Of a stretch of DNA of 25,696 nucleotides, positions 15,500-23,806 are shown one piece after another. The position numbers were made by a program, and so were the translations under genes. The notes below the pieces were generated by a model. That model saw only the letters and a list, made by a program, of their open reading frames with translations. It was not told the origin of the DNA and did not search any database. The DNA is from CALZIK01 sp046756565 (GTDB taxonomy: Bacteria > Acidobacteriota > Thermoanaerobaculia > Multivoradales > JAHEKO01). Positions within the stretch are counted from its first letter, which is position 1, and the number at the start of each line of letters is the position of its first letter. The stretch spans positions 1 through 25,696 of the forward strand of contig JBHHWO010000063.1 of the NCBI GenBank assembly GCA_046756565.1. Reading direction: 5' to 3'.

Positions 15500-15588
15500 C
15501 CCTGGATCGGCGCAGCCGGGCAGCTTTCGAGTCAGAGCAGACAGGATTAGGCACACTCTCAACATACTCCGGACGTAGCTGTCGAATA

Positions 15589-15756
15589 CTAGTGGCCTGT
15601 AACACCCAAATCGCTACTACCTGGCCGGCCCTCGTCGCCGATCTCTGCGTTGCGCCTCCTCGACATAGGCACCGCTATGCCTGCGTCAGCGCGCCTTGAC
15701 CTCGACAACGAATGGCTCGACCATCTAGTATCGCTTCGAGTGTTACAGGCCACTAG
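15589..15756. mobile_element. 168-bp MITE-like palindromic element, copy B
   Basis: The ends ctagtggcctgtaacac (15589-15605) and its exact reverse complement (15740-15756) form perfect 17-bp terminal inverted repeats. It has the same length as copy A at 2211-2378 and aligns without gaps: the shared core CTCCTC(A/G)ACATAGGC starts at offset 67 in both. The terminal repeats differ between the copies yet stay self-complementary within each. CTAG bounds both ends. It lies between two genes and breaks no recognisable gene. Confidence 0.8.
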
Positions 15757-15816
15757 CAAGCTCATTGGTGATCTAGCCTTGGGAGAATGAATAGCTTTGT
15801 CAGGTAGTAGCTGACC

Positions 15817-18800
15817 ATGCGCACCGCAGTAACGCTGTTGGCACTAGTGGTCGTGTTGGCGGCCGTGCTCGAGCTCGGCGCTCTGGCCGCACCTCAGCCT
15901 GGGGGCGGAGACTCTCCGCCCCGGACGAGTGTCGTACTGGCGACCTTGGGAGATACGACGGTGAAGCAGTCGCAGCCCGACACGAACTTCGGCGGCGATG
16001 CCGAGCTGGCGGTGTCCCACGACGACCTCAGGGGGCCACGCGAGGAAGTCACGCTGCTGCGCTTCGATGTGTCCGCTGCGGTCCCGGTCGAAGCCACCAT
16101 CGTGTCCGCCACCCTGTCTCTCCACTTGGTCGATGGCGCCGGCGCCGATCCCGTCGGGCTCAACGTGCACGGCGTCACCAGTAGCTGGAACGAGGGCACG
16201 GTAACCTGGAACACTTTCCCGACAGCGCACCCGATCGGGATCACCTGGTCGATGGACGCGAGCGGAGGCGCCAAGCACCTCGACGTCACGAGCTTCGCTC
16301 AGAGCTGGCACGGCGGCTCCAACAATGGTTTCTACCTCCGCGGGCCGGTCGACGGCACGCTCTACGGCCGAGTGTTCGCGAGCCGTGAAGCGGGCGCCGG
16401 TGCACCGTCTCTGGAGGTAACCTACACGCTGCCGACCGACACATCCGAGCGCGACCGGTTTCACGAAGAGAGCCCCCCCTGGTCGTGGCCGGACCTCGCC
16501 CTGTCGAATCTCGGGTACAGGCCGGAGAGGCCAGCTCCCGGAGACGGCGTCGCGGTGACTGTGCAGTTGGAGCACCTCGGCGATCGCAATCCGGTCGACG
16601 ATGCCAAGGTTCTCCTGCGAATTGACGGCACCGTAGTCGACGAATACGCCACAACTGACATACAGCCGGGAACTAGCAGATCGATCGCGCTGAGGTGGCG
16701 CAGCGCGACACCGGGCCGGCATCGATTGCGCGTCGACGTGACATCCGGTGACGGGGAGATCACGGAGACGCGAACCGACAACAATACCCTCGTTGACTGG
16801 CTTCGTGTCTCCGGCGGCTCCGAGCCGCTGGCCGATATCGAGGTAGAGCGGATCCGGCTGGTCCCGCCGGCGCCGCGCGCCGGAGACGACGGAACGATCG
16901 AGGTCGACATCCGCAACATGGGCTACGCGACCGCGAGCGAGTTGCCGATCCGGCTGACCGTGGACGGCCGGGAGATCCGGCAACTGGTTATTCCGTCACT
17001 CGAGCCAGGGCAGGCGTTCCGGCTCAGCGAGCCGTGGGCGAAGATCGGCGAGGGGCGACACGTGGTCGCCCTGTGGGTGGATCCGGAGCGCCTCGCTCCA
17101 CTGGCCCAGACACAGACGGTCTGGGCACGCGAGGTCTCGACGACCAGCTCGGAGTACAAGCTGCCGCTATCGAACGCTCGGGGCGGCGAGTGGGAGTTCA
17201 TCGGTCCTCGGCCGATCGCCGTGAGGGATCCGAAATACCTCACGCACGTAGGCCGGGTGAACGGCTTCGACGTCTCGCAGCTGGCGGGACGCAAGCGCGT
17301 CATGGTGGCCGGAACCGAGGGAAGTGGGGTTTGGCTCACCGAGGATGGCGGAGCGCGCTGGGCGCCGATCGCCGACAGCCTGCCGTCGCTGAACGCCAGG
17401 ACGGTGGCCCTCGACCCGCTGGACGATCGGATCGTCTACGCCTCGACGGCCAAGGGCCTCTACAAGTCGCTCGATGCCGGAGCGCATTGGGATCAGTTCG
17501 TCGATCACGACTGGCTGGGCACCAAGTACTCCGACGACCTGCGGCTCGTGCTGCGCTACGAGCAACCGGGAACCTTGACCGTCTACTACGCCACGCGCAA
17601 TGGCCTCTGGATCTGGCAAGGCGATCCTCGAGCCGCAAAGACGAAGAAGACGCAATGGAAGACGGCGTGGACCCAGGCGACCCATGCCCGGGCCGGTCGA
17701 CCCGCCGACGCCACCAACGTCGTGGGCGAGCTTGCGATCACCGAAGAAGCGGCTCCTCACGTCTACATCGCGGTGCGCAAGGACACCGTCTACAGGGCGA
17801 AGCTCGGCGCGCTGCTGGCGGGCGTGGCTGGCGGCACACCCATCAGCTGGACGCCCCTGCCCGAGAAGCTGGCGTCCGACGGCTATCTCCGCCTGGGCTA
17901 CTCGAAAGCGGCGATCTCAAGAATCTACGCCGCCGCGAAGCGCAAGAACGGCGACCTCGAGATCTACAGTCGCGACCTGGCGGACTCACAGTGGACCTTG
18001 CGCGGCACGCCGGATACCAAGAAGTGCAACCCCAGCGGCTACATCGGTGTGATTGCCGTGCACCCGACCAATCCCGACCTGCTGTATCTCCTGGGCGTCA
18101 ACGGTTGCCGATCCTCGGACGGCGGCAAGTCCTACGACCTACACATCCCGAGCGTGCATATCGACTACAAGGACATGGCGTTCGACCCGACGAACCCCTC
18201 CATCGTGTTCTTCTCGTCGGACGGCGGCATGTATCGGTGCACCCAGAACGGCGAGAAGTGCGGCTCGCTCAACCATGACCTCGAGACCACGATGCTCTTC
18301 GACATCGCGATGACCGGCACGATCACGCCGATTCTCGGCGGCAGCCAGGACACGATGGCCATGCGCTATGACGGCAAGGTGGCGTGGAAGGAGGTCAATG
18401 CGGCTCTCGGCGGCGACATCGAGGGCGTCGGAATGGACCGCAAGAACGGCAAGAACATGTACGCCGCGGCGCAGTACACCACCCAGCTGCACAAGAGCAC
18501 GGACGGCGGCAAGAAGTGGGCTTCAGCCAACGGCACGGCGCCGTTCACTATTCCGGAGGTGGCTCACCCGAAGTTCGTGGTCGATCCCGACGATTGGAAG
18601 ACCGTCCTCGTCGCCGCCAACGGCGTGTACCGCACGACCGACGGAGGCCAGAAGTGGAAGTCGATCGGCCCGGCGAAGGGCATGACAGGAGGCCTCGTCC
18701 AGGTCGTCGCGATCGACGGCGCCAACGACCGCTATTACGCCGGCACGGGCCTCGGCCAGCTCTGGGCGGTTGCCGCCGCCGCTGCCGGTCCCACCAAATG

Positions 18801-20205
18801 GACCCGCATCTACAGGAACCCCCACGGGAGGGGCACCCGAACGATCGTGGTCGACCCGGTCGATCCGGACACGCTCTGGATCACCCACGGGGGCGGCGAA
18901 GCGTCGCGCGTGGCCAGGGTGTCGTTCGGCGGGACGACCTGGCCCGGCGCCGAGGCGGACTGGGCCGATGCCTCCCTGGCCGGGACCCTGGCCGGGGAAC
19001 GCAGGTTGGCAGGCGGTCTGCGCAGCGAGATTCGGGGGCTGATCAAGGACCCGACGAGACAAGCGCTCTACATAGGCACCGACCGCGGCGTCTACCGTGG
19101 CGTCCCGGTGGGCGGCCACTGGAAGTGGGTTCTCGACTCCTGCGGTCTACCGCTCGCCTCCGTCAGCGATTTGGAGATGCATCCGTCGGGCTTGTTCATG
19201 GTGGCTGCGACACTCGGACGCGGCGCCTACAAGCGCCCGTCGACCAATATCATTCCCCCTCCGGACGCCTACGACACACCCGTGCGAAACGACGACGAGA
19301 CGTCGGCGACGCACCTGGGGATCGTCCAGGAGACCATTTCCAAGCCGGGTCTCGGGCCCGGGCTCTCGGTCTCCGGCCTCAACCTCGACAGCACCGACGA
19401 CATAGACTTCTTCACCGTTCAACTGCCGCCACTCAAGCGGGGCGACTGCCTCGCACCGGGCGACCCGAGCCTGAACGACCCGCGCACGCGCCAGTGCGGA
19501 CTGACCGTCACCGTGCAAGCGGCCAACACCCCGGATCCCTTCGAACTGCGCCTCCATCCCGGCGCCGGCGCGCCGCCGCCCACCGCCACGGTCTCCAAAT
19601 TGTCCATCGATCTGGCCCGACCCCATGACCTGTTCCCCACCGGGCGCGTGACCCTGTCGGCACGCGGCCTCACCAAGGGCTGCCACACAGAGTACGCCCT
19701 GAACTTCTGGTACAACACCACCTACAGTGAGATCGCGGCACCGCCGATCCTCTTCGATCCGCCGTTCTTCAACTGGGTTCTCCCCGCGCTCGGCGACTTC
19801 GACTGGCTGTTCCCCGCCGACCCGGAGCTGATCGACAGGGGATTCGTGGGCCAGGCCCCCGATCCGCTGCCGGAGCAGAGAGCGGTCTTTCGCTGGGAGT
19901 CGGCCGGAGACTTTCTGGCGACCGTGAGCGTCGAGGGTACCGGACATCTCGAAGCGACGCTCTACGACTCCGAGGGAAACTCGATCGCCGAGGCCATCCC
20001 GCTGGGCCAGTCAGGGCCCAACGAAGACGCGCCGCCGAGCCGGAAGCGACAGATCCATGTCTCGGACATGCCGCCCGGGTGGTACGCCGTGGGGTTCGGC
20101 AGGGGCTCCTTCCCCACCTACTTCACAGTGACCTTCGACGGGTTGACCGACCCCGTCCCCGGGCGCGACCTTGGACAAGGACCCTCCCGAAGCTTGGTTC
20201 GTTAG
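15817..20205 (+). CDS. Giant secreted DNRLRE / CARDB / VPS10-like beta-propeller protein
   Basis: The protein is 1462 aa. It has a signal peptide (about 1-25, cleavage near LAA-PQPG). A DNRLRE (CBM96-like) domain follows at about 39-204 (DTTVKQSQPDTNFGG, LRFDVS, SSWNEGTVTWNTFP). Two CARDB Ig-like domains lie at about 229-333 and 339-437. From about 458 to 1140 is a long series of BNR/sortilin-type blades with repeated GVWLTEDGGARW, GLYKSLDAGAHW, STDGGKKW and GVYRTTDGGQKW motifs, the fold of VPS10 domains and xyloglucanase-like hydrolases. The C-terminal 300 residues contain pre-peptidase (PPC)-like beta domains (DDIDFFTVQLPP; LEATLYDSEGNSI). No catalytic residues can be assigned by eye, so binding or adhesion is as likely as hydrolysis. 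The start ATG has only a weak ribosome site. Confidence 0.85.
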   Translation: MRTAVTLLALVVVLAAVLELGALAAPQPGGGDSPPRTSVVLATLGDTTVKQSQPDTNFGGDAELAVSHDDLRGPREEVTLLRFDVSAAVPVEATIVSATLSLHLVDGAGADPVGLNVHGVTSSWNEGTVTWNTFPTAHPIGITWSMDASGGAKHLDVTSFAQSWHGGSNNGFYLRGPVDGTLYGRVFASREAGAGAPSLEVTYTLPTDTSERDRFHEESPPWSWPDLALSNLGYRPERPAPGDGVAVTVQLEHLGDRNPVDDAKVLLRIDGTVVDEYATTDIQPGTSRSIALRWRSATPGRHRLRVDVTSGDGEITETRTDNNTLVDWLRVSGGSEPLADIEVERIRLVPPAPRAGDDGTIEVDIRNMGYATASELPIRLTVDGREIRQLVIPSLEPGQAFRLSEPWAKIGEGRHVVALWVDPERLAPLAQTQTVWAREVSTTSSEYKLPLSNARGGEWEFIGPRPIAVRDPKYLTHVGRVNGFDVSQLAGRKRVMVAGTEGSGVWLTEDGGARWAPIADSLPSLNARTVALDPLDDRIVYASTAKGLYKSLDAGAHWDQFVDHDWLGTKYSDDLRLVLRYEQPGTLTVYYATRNGLWIWQGDPRAAKTKKTQWKTAWTQATHARAGRPADATNVVGELAITEEAAPHVYIAVRKDTVYRAKLGALLAGVAGGTPISWTPLPEKLASDGYLRLGYSKAAISRIYAAAKRKNGDLEIYSRDLADSQWTLRGTPDTKKCNPSGYIGVIAVHPTNPDLLYLLGVNGCRSSDGGKSYDLHIPSVHIDYKDMAFDPTNPSIVFFSSDGGMYRCTQNGEKCGSLNHDLETTMLFDIAMTGTITPILGGSQDTMAMRYDGKVAWKEVNAALGGDIEGVGMDRKNGKNMYAAAQYTTQLHKSTDGGKKWASANGTAPFTIPEVAHPKFVVDPDDWKTVLVAANGVYRTTDGGQKWKSIGPAKGMTGGLVQVVAIDGANDRYYAGTGLGQLWAVAAAAAGPTKWTRIYRNPHGRGTRTIVVDPVDPDTLWITHGGGEASRVARVSFGGTTWPGAEADWADASLAGTLAGERRLAGGLRSEIRGLIKDPTRQALYIGTDRGVYRGVPVGGHWKWVLDSCGLPLASVSDLEMHPSGLFMVAATLGRGAYKRPSTNIIPPPDAYDTPVRNDDETSATHLGIVQETISKPGLGPGLSVSGLNLDSTDDIDFFTVQLPPLKRGDCLAPGDPSLNDPRTRQCGLTVTVQAANTPDPFELRLHPGAGAPPPTATVSKLSIDLARPHDLFPTGRVTLSARGLTKGCHTEYALNFWYNTTYSEIAAPPILFDPPFFNWVLPALGDFDWLFPADPELIDRGFVGQAPDPLPEQRAVFRWESAGDFLATVSVEGTGHLEATLYDSEGNSIAEAIPLGQSGPNEDAPPSRKRQIHVSDMPPGWYAVGFGRGSFPTYFTVTFDGLTDPVPGRDLGQGPSRSLVR

Positions 20206-20363
20206 GAGCAGCGTTCTCTGTTGCGTAGCGAACGGCGGCATCGAAGCCGTTCCGCACCTTCAGCGAAGGGACAACTGCTAGATTCGCCTCGACTCGTCGA
20301 ACCGGCGCGGATTCGAGCGCCCTGGTCCGTCCGCGCCGTTTCTTTGGCGAAAGGAGGCTCAGG

Positions 20364-20843
20364 ATGCACAGGCCCCGTTTCTTGATCAGCGTCGCTACCG
20401 CCACGATTCTGTTGGGTGCGGGGAGAGCCGAACCGGCCAACGAGCACATTCTCGACGCCTTCGAGCAACAGGCTGGTGTCCAGGCGGGCTTCAGCTTTAA
20501 CCTCCCGTTGCCGTTGAGCCAAATCACCGCGCGCTGCGGAGACGACGACGGCTGCACCGTGCGCCTGGTGGTCTTCGAGGGGACGGTTTCGCCTTCCGAG
20601 GCGGCCGCTCTGGGCGCGAGGTTGTTCAGCACCGATCCGACCGGCACCAACTGGGTGGTGAGCACCTTCGACGGCGTTGGATCCGGCGGCACAACCGGTG
20701 ATTCTCCTGCAGAGATGATCTTCGGGTTGACCGCCTCCGGCGTGTCCTGCAGCCTCTTCGACGCTGTTGCCGGAGGATACAGCCTGTTGGCGGTGGCGAG
20801 TCCGTCCGCACGGGTCGATTGTGTGCTGCGAATCGACGACTAG
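20364..20843 (+). CDS. Small secreted protein of unknown function
   Basis: The product is 159 aa. The ATG follows a strong AAAGGAGG about 6 nt upstream. The signal peptide is at about 1-22 (ISVATATILLGAGRA). The mature domain is beta-rich with four cysteines (CGDDDGC, then VSCS and VDCVLR near the end) and ends in VLRIDD. I recognise no family. It follows the 1462-aa protein on the same strand by 158 nt, so co-transcription is possible. It converges on the Asp/Ser-repeat gene with a 48-nt gap. Confidence 0.7.
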   Translation: MHRPRFLISVATATILLGAGRAEPANEHILDAFEQQAGVQAGFSFNLPLPLSQITARCGDDDGCTVRLVVFEGTVSPSEAAALGARLFSTDPTGTNWVVSTFDGVGSGGTTGDSPAEMIFGLTASGVSCSLFDAVAGGYSLLAVASPSARVDCVLRIDD

Positions 20844-20891
20844 AGGAGAGGTGAAGCCGGAGCGGGTGCCCCTACTGAATGCGGTCGGCGG

Positions 20892-21941
20892 CTACCTCCC
20901 GCTCAGGAGAACATCGAAAGCGAGCGTGGTCGGAACCCCACCCACTTCGAATTCGACCGTGACCGAGTGAGTGTCGCCCTGCTTGGGCGCAAGCAGGGTC
21001 CACATGGCGTCCCTCTTGCTGAACCGGGCGTCGAGGCGATCTCCTCGGCGTCGTACTCTGACGGCTGCAAGCGGGGCCGCGGTCGGATCACTGCCGATCA
21101 GAAGGACGGTCTCAGGAGCAATCTCGTCGAAGCCCTGGCCTTCAAAGACGGCCGAGACGGTGCCGCCGCCTTTGTCGAGCCACTTGATATTCCAGGTCGC
21201 CGGCTTGAAACTGAGACTGAGGTCAGAGGTGTCGCCGTCGGAGTCCTCGTCGCTGTCCTCGTCGGAGTCCTCGTCGCTATCCTCATCAGTGTCGCCGTCG
21301 GAGTCCTCGTCGCTATCCTCGTCAGTGTCGCCGTCGGAGTCCTCGTCGCTATCCTCGTCAGTGTCGCCGTCGGAGTCTTCGTCGCTGTCCTCGTCAGTGT
21401 CGCCGTCGGAGTCCTCGTCGCTGTCCTCGTCGGAGTCGCTGTCGCTGTCCTCGTCACTGTCGTCGTCTGCATCCTTGCTGCAGGAAAACGCCAGGCGCAG
21501 AAAACTCGGCGGCGTAGAGCTCACGTTCACCGACCAGATCTGTCCCTTCGAGATCTGGTCGCCGTTGCCATTCACGGCACCTTCCATCGTCTCGACGGCT
21601 CCGCCGGGAAGAGCTGCGACACATTCGAACGACTTGCTTCGGTTGAAGCCGGTCGCATTCTGCGATTTCGTCTTGCACGTGCAGAAGCCGATACTCATGG
21701 CCCCATCGAGCTCGAGTGCGGCCGTGAACGTGTCGCCGGTGAGCTCTTCGAACAGAATTGAACCGTTCATCACCAGGTTCGTCGCTTGACTGCGAAACTC
21801 GCACTCGTAGACCTCGTTGAAGTCCAAGCGTCGACTGCAGGTGTTGGCGGCCTCCGCCGGCAGTGCACCTGCAATGACCACGCCGCAAAACATCCAGGCT
21901 ACTACTCGCCGCCACGCGATTCGGGGTTGGTTTTTTCTCAT
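20892..21941 (-). CDS. Secreted protein with an Asp/Ser/Glu repeat linker
   Basis: The start is the ATG at 21941 (AAAAGGAG 9 nt upstream), giving 349 aa; the longer frame to 22043 is not supported. The signal peptide is about 1-32 (cleavage AEA-AN). The N-terminal domain (about 33-157) has cysteines (TCSRRL, YECEF, FCTCK, FECVAA, FSCS) and no recognised family. Residues about 158-238 are an acidic repeat built from 12-residue units DGDTDEDSDEDS, comparable in style to the serine-aspartate linkers of surface proteins and able to bind calcium. The C-terminal domain (about 239-349) is beta-rich (FEGQGFDEIAPETVLLIGSDP), Ig-like. It probably forms a surface or secreted two-domain protein joined by a Ca-responsive spacer. 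It is the last gene of a minus-strand set that starts with the protein-glutaminase. Confidence 0.82.
   Translation of the reverse strand: MRKNQPRIAWRRVVAWMFCGVVIAGALPAEAANTCSRRLDFNEVYECEFRSQATNLVMNGSILFEELTGDTFTAALELDGAMSIGFCTCKTKSQNATGFNRSKSFECVAALPGGAVETMEGAVNGNGDQISKGQIWSVNVSSTPPSFLRLAFSCSKDADDDSDEDSDSDSDEDSDEDSDGDTDEDSDEDSDGDTDEDSDEDSDGDTDEDSDEDSDGDTDEDSDEDSDEDSDEDSDGDTSDLSLSFKPATWNIKWLDKGGGTVSAVFEGQGFDEIAPETVLLIGSDPTAAPLAAVRVRRRGDRLDARFSKRDAMWTLLAPKQGDTHSVTVEFEVGGVPTTLAFDVLLSGR
21229..21470 (-). repeat. Tandem repeat with 36-bp period encoding the Asp/Ser linker
   Basis: Units beginning gtgtcgccgtcgga on the plus strand start at 21289, 21325, 21361 and 21397, exactly 36 bp apart. A longer 60-bp unit starts at 21229 and a diverged tail runs to about 21470. 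The period is a multiple of three, so copy-number change would alter linker length without breaking the frame. Confidence 0.85.
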
Positions 21942-22115
21942 GGAGTCTCTCCTTTTCCAGATAGGCGAGGATCCTCTTACGCGCGTCCAACCAAGTGGCA
22001 ATTCTGCGCGCTCGGTTCGGGAGCTGTCTGTGTACTTCGTCACACGCCGATTCCCTCACGGCTCGCCAAGTCCCGCTTTGCGCAAAACCACGTCTTCGCC
22101 CGGACTCATCTCGCT

Positions 22116-22391
22116 TCAGTCCGCCGGCGCCTCCCCGGTCGCTGGCGCGACGTGCTCGATGGTATCGGAGTCGATCGACGCCAGGCTGATCCTGAGCACT
22201 CCTCCTTCCACGGCTTGTGTCAGCAGTCGAAGAGCCTCCTCGAATGCCGGGCTCTCCCGCTCGAGGCGATAGATACGAGCCGACTCGAGAAACATGACCT
22301 CGACGTAGCCCTCTCCTTCGGGCTCCCGTACATGGGCCACCGTCATCTCACGGACGTAGCCGCCGCTGCCGTCGTCTTCTCCAAGCTTCAA
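22116..22391 (-). CDS. Freestanding protein-glutaminase pro-domain-like protein
   Basis: The product is 91 aa, starting at a TTG (GGAG about 8 nt upstream; no in-frame ATG). It lies 51 nt downstream of the protein-glutaminase gene on the same strand, so co-expression is likely. It has no signal peptide or membrane segment. Residues 17-85 align by eye with residues 11-78 of the glutaminase pro-region with one gap. Identities include TVA, R and P at the start, then E-x-x-F, I, E, R, L, A and finally I-x-H-x-A-x-x-T; I count about 16 over 68 positions. The family pro-domain normally blocks the active site of the enzyme. I infer that this protein may be a separate inhibitor, chaperone or immunity factor. 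It could instead be an unrelated small alpha/beta protein with chance likeness. Confidence 0.62.
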   Translation of the reverse strand: MKLGEDDGSGGYVREMTVAHVREPEGEGYVEVMFLESARIYRLERESPAFEEALRLLTQAVEGGVLRISLASIDSDTIEHVAPATGEAPAD

Positions 22392-22442
22392 ATCATCATA
22401 CTCCGTTGCAGCTCAGTCACCAAGGCGCGGAGCCGCGCCATC

Positions 22443-23393
22443 TCACGGGCAAGTCACGAGGTGCCGGTATGCCGTAAGCGTGGCGTTGGTGGCCGTGTAG
22501 GCCGGGTCGGTGCTGAACGCGGTGCCGGCGTAGTTGGCGGGAGCGTACGCCGATCCCGGCTGTATCGAGTACATCGACACGTTGGCGTCAGCATCACAGA
22601 CGGTGTTCTCCTGGGCGGCAAGCCAGCTACTCAGCATAACCGGTTTGTTGAACATACCCGGATCGATCACCATGGCGAGCACCGCGTTGAAGCCCAGCCT
22701 GGGAATCTTGATGCGCACTCGGACCAGAGGCGCGACGTGGTACCACCAGGTGACACAGCACCCGCCCCACTTGTCCGCGCGTACCGCCAGACGGTCGTTT
22801 CCCTGATTGGCGAAGCTGAAGACCTTTTCGCAGCAGTATCGGAACCGCTGGGTGATGATCCATCTCATCTTGTGAGCTCGCGCGTAGCATCCGTCGCGCA
22901 CATACTGAAACGGGATGCATGGCGTGATCGTGTAGGGCCCCGGCAGGTGACAGGACTGCGCGGCGCAGAAGTTGAAGATGTTCACGGCCGACCTATAACT
23001 CGGAACGATTCGGGTGCAGCGCAGAAAGACCGGAACCTTCAGATAGTGATCGACGATGTTGAAGGTGACCGGATCGATCTTGGCAACTTTGATCGGGCGC
23101 GTTTTTTCCGGCTCGTCCAGAAGAATGCGCTCGCGCTCGAAGCGCTCGAAGTCCTTGTTGGTCGGGCGGGCGATATGCTTGATGAAGCCCTTGACCGGGT
23201 CCAGACGAGCCTTGACCGGGATCTTTTCCTTGAAGGCCTCGTTGAGGCGTCGAGTGCCGACCTCTGCCGTTCTGGTCTTCGATCGGAACGTGAAGATCTG
23301 CTGCTTCTCGTTGAACAGATACTCGGTTACCCCTCGTCTCGGCTTACGAATAGCGGCAACTGTTAGAAGCTCCTTTTCCTGCATTCTGGCCAT
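22443..23393 (-). CDS. Protein-glutaminase (protein deamidase) with pro-region
   Basis: This enzyme family converts glutamine side chains in proteins to glutamate, releasing ammonia (EC 3.5.1.44). The ATG at 23393 follows AGGAGG by 7 nt; the product is 316 aa. Residues about 159-316 closely follow the Chryseobacterium proteolyticum enzyme: PCIPFQY..DGCYARAHKM with catalytic Cys169, GGCCVTWWYHVAPLV with His219, and VIDPGMF with Asp244, then PVMLSSWLAA and a C-terminal Cys. The CC pair and other cysteines match the disulfide pattern of secreted relatives. Residues about 10-120 match the family's pro-region (IPVKARLDPVKGFIKHIA resembles its end), so it is probably made as a zymogen. Unusually, there is no visible signal peptide. 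A 91-aa pro-domain-like gene follows 51 nt downstream. Targets are unknown. Confidence 0.87.
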   Translation of the reverse strand: MARMQEKELLTVAAIRKPRRGVTEYLFNEKQQIFTFRSKTRTAEVGTRRLNEAFKEKIPVKARLDPVKGFIKHIARPTNKDFERFERERILLDEPEKTRPIKVAKIDPVTFNIVDHYLKVPVFLRCTRIVPSYRSAVNIFNFCAAQSCHLPGPYTITPCIPFQYVRDGCYARAHKMRWIITQRFRYCCEKVFSFANQGNDRLAVRADKWGGCCVTWWYHVAPLVRVRIKIPRLGFNAVLAMVIDPGMFNKPVMLSSWLAAQENTVCDADANVSMYSIQPGSAYAPANYAGTAFSTDPAYTATNATLTAYRHLVTCP

Positions 23394-23806
23394 TTCCAAT
23401 CCTCCTCTTTCGATTCGGCAGTCGAGGACAGCTCGCTACCGATGTTTTCGCATATCACTTCGGCTGCTCGGCACAACCCGCTACGGCGCTCACCATGGAA
23501 TGGTCATATCGCCGGGTAGCCGCTGTCGCGGCGGCGATAGGAAATGAAGATCTTCGGCAGGTTCCGCTCCCACAGAAGTCCGACCAATTCTTGGTCGCGA
23601 CCGGTTTTCAGATTATTACGAAGTATAGCTGACGGCCTGGAGCCGATAGAACCGGTACAACACTCACAGAGCGTCACGGAGCGAGAGCCGCTGAGCTCGT
23701 CGGGGGTCGTCGAGCAAACTCCGCCCGAGGTACTCTCGGTCGCGGTGCTGGCATCCCGGCAGGCGGACCCAAGACAGTCGGGGGGGGTGTGGGCTTGGAG
23801 GCTTCC
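23394..23806. other. Intergenic region between divergent genes, with a TIR remnant
   Basis: This 413-nt region contains the ribosome site of the glutaminase gene at its left edge, the TIR-gene remnant (23504-23560), a perfect hairpin at 23581-23597 (CGACCAA, TTC, TTGGTCG) and a run of seven G at 23781-23787. No other coding signal is seen. Confidence 0.45.
23504..23560 (-). pseudogene. TIR-domain gene remnant (N-terminal end only)
   Basis: The minus strand reads (L)PKIFISYRRRDSGYPAI and then TGA. PKIFISYRR-x-DSGYPA is the standard start of bacterial TIR-domain proteins. The position of the expected initiator ATG is CTG, with a GGGAG-like ribosome site still visible just upstream. Only about 17 codons remain, and the following sequence does not continue the TIR fold in any frame I checked. 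It is a dead gene start. Confidence 0.65.

Noticed and set aside
21229..21470. CRISPR array suspicion from 36-bp periodicity
   Set aside because: The units are contiguous with no unique spacers, and they code for an acidic linker in frame.
20967..21789. Two plus-strand open frames across the Asp/Ser repeat
   Set aside because: The repeat lacks stops in several frames. The minus-strand frame has the ribosome site, signal peptide and flanking domains.
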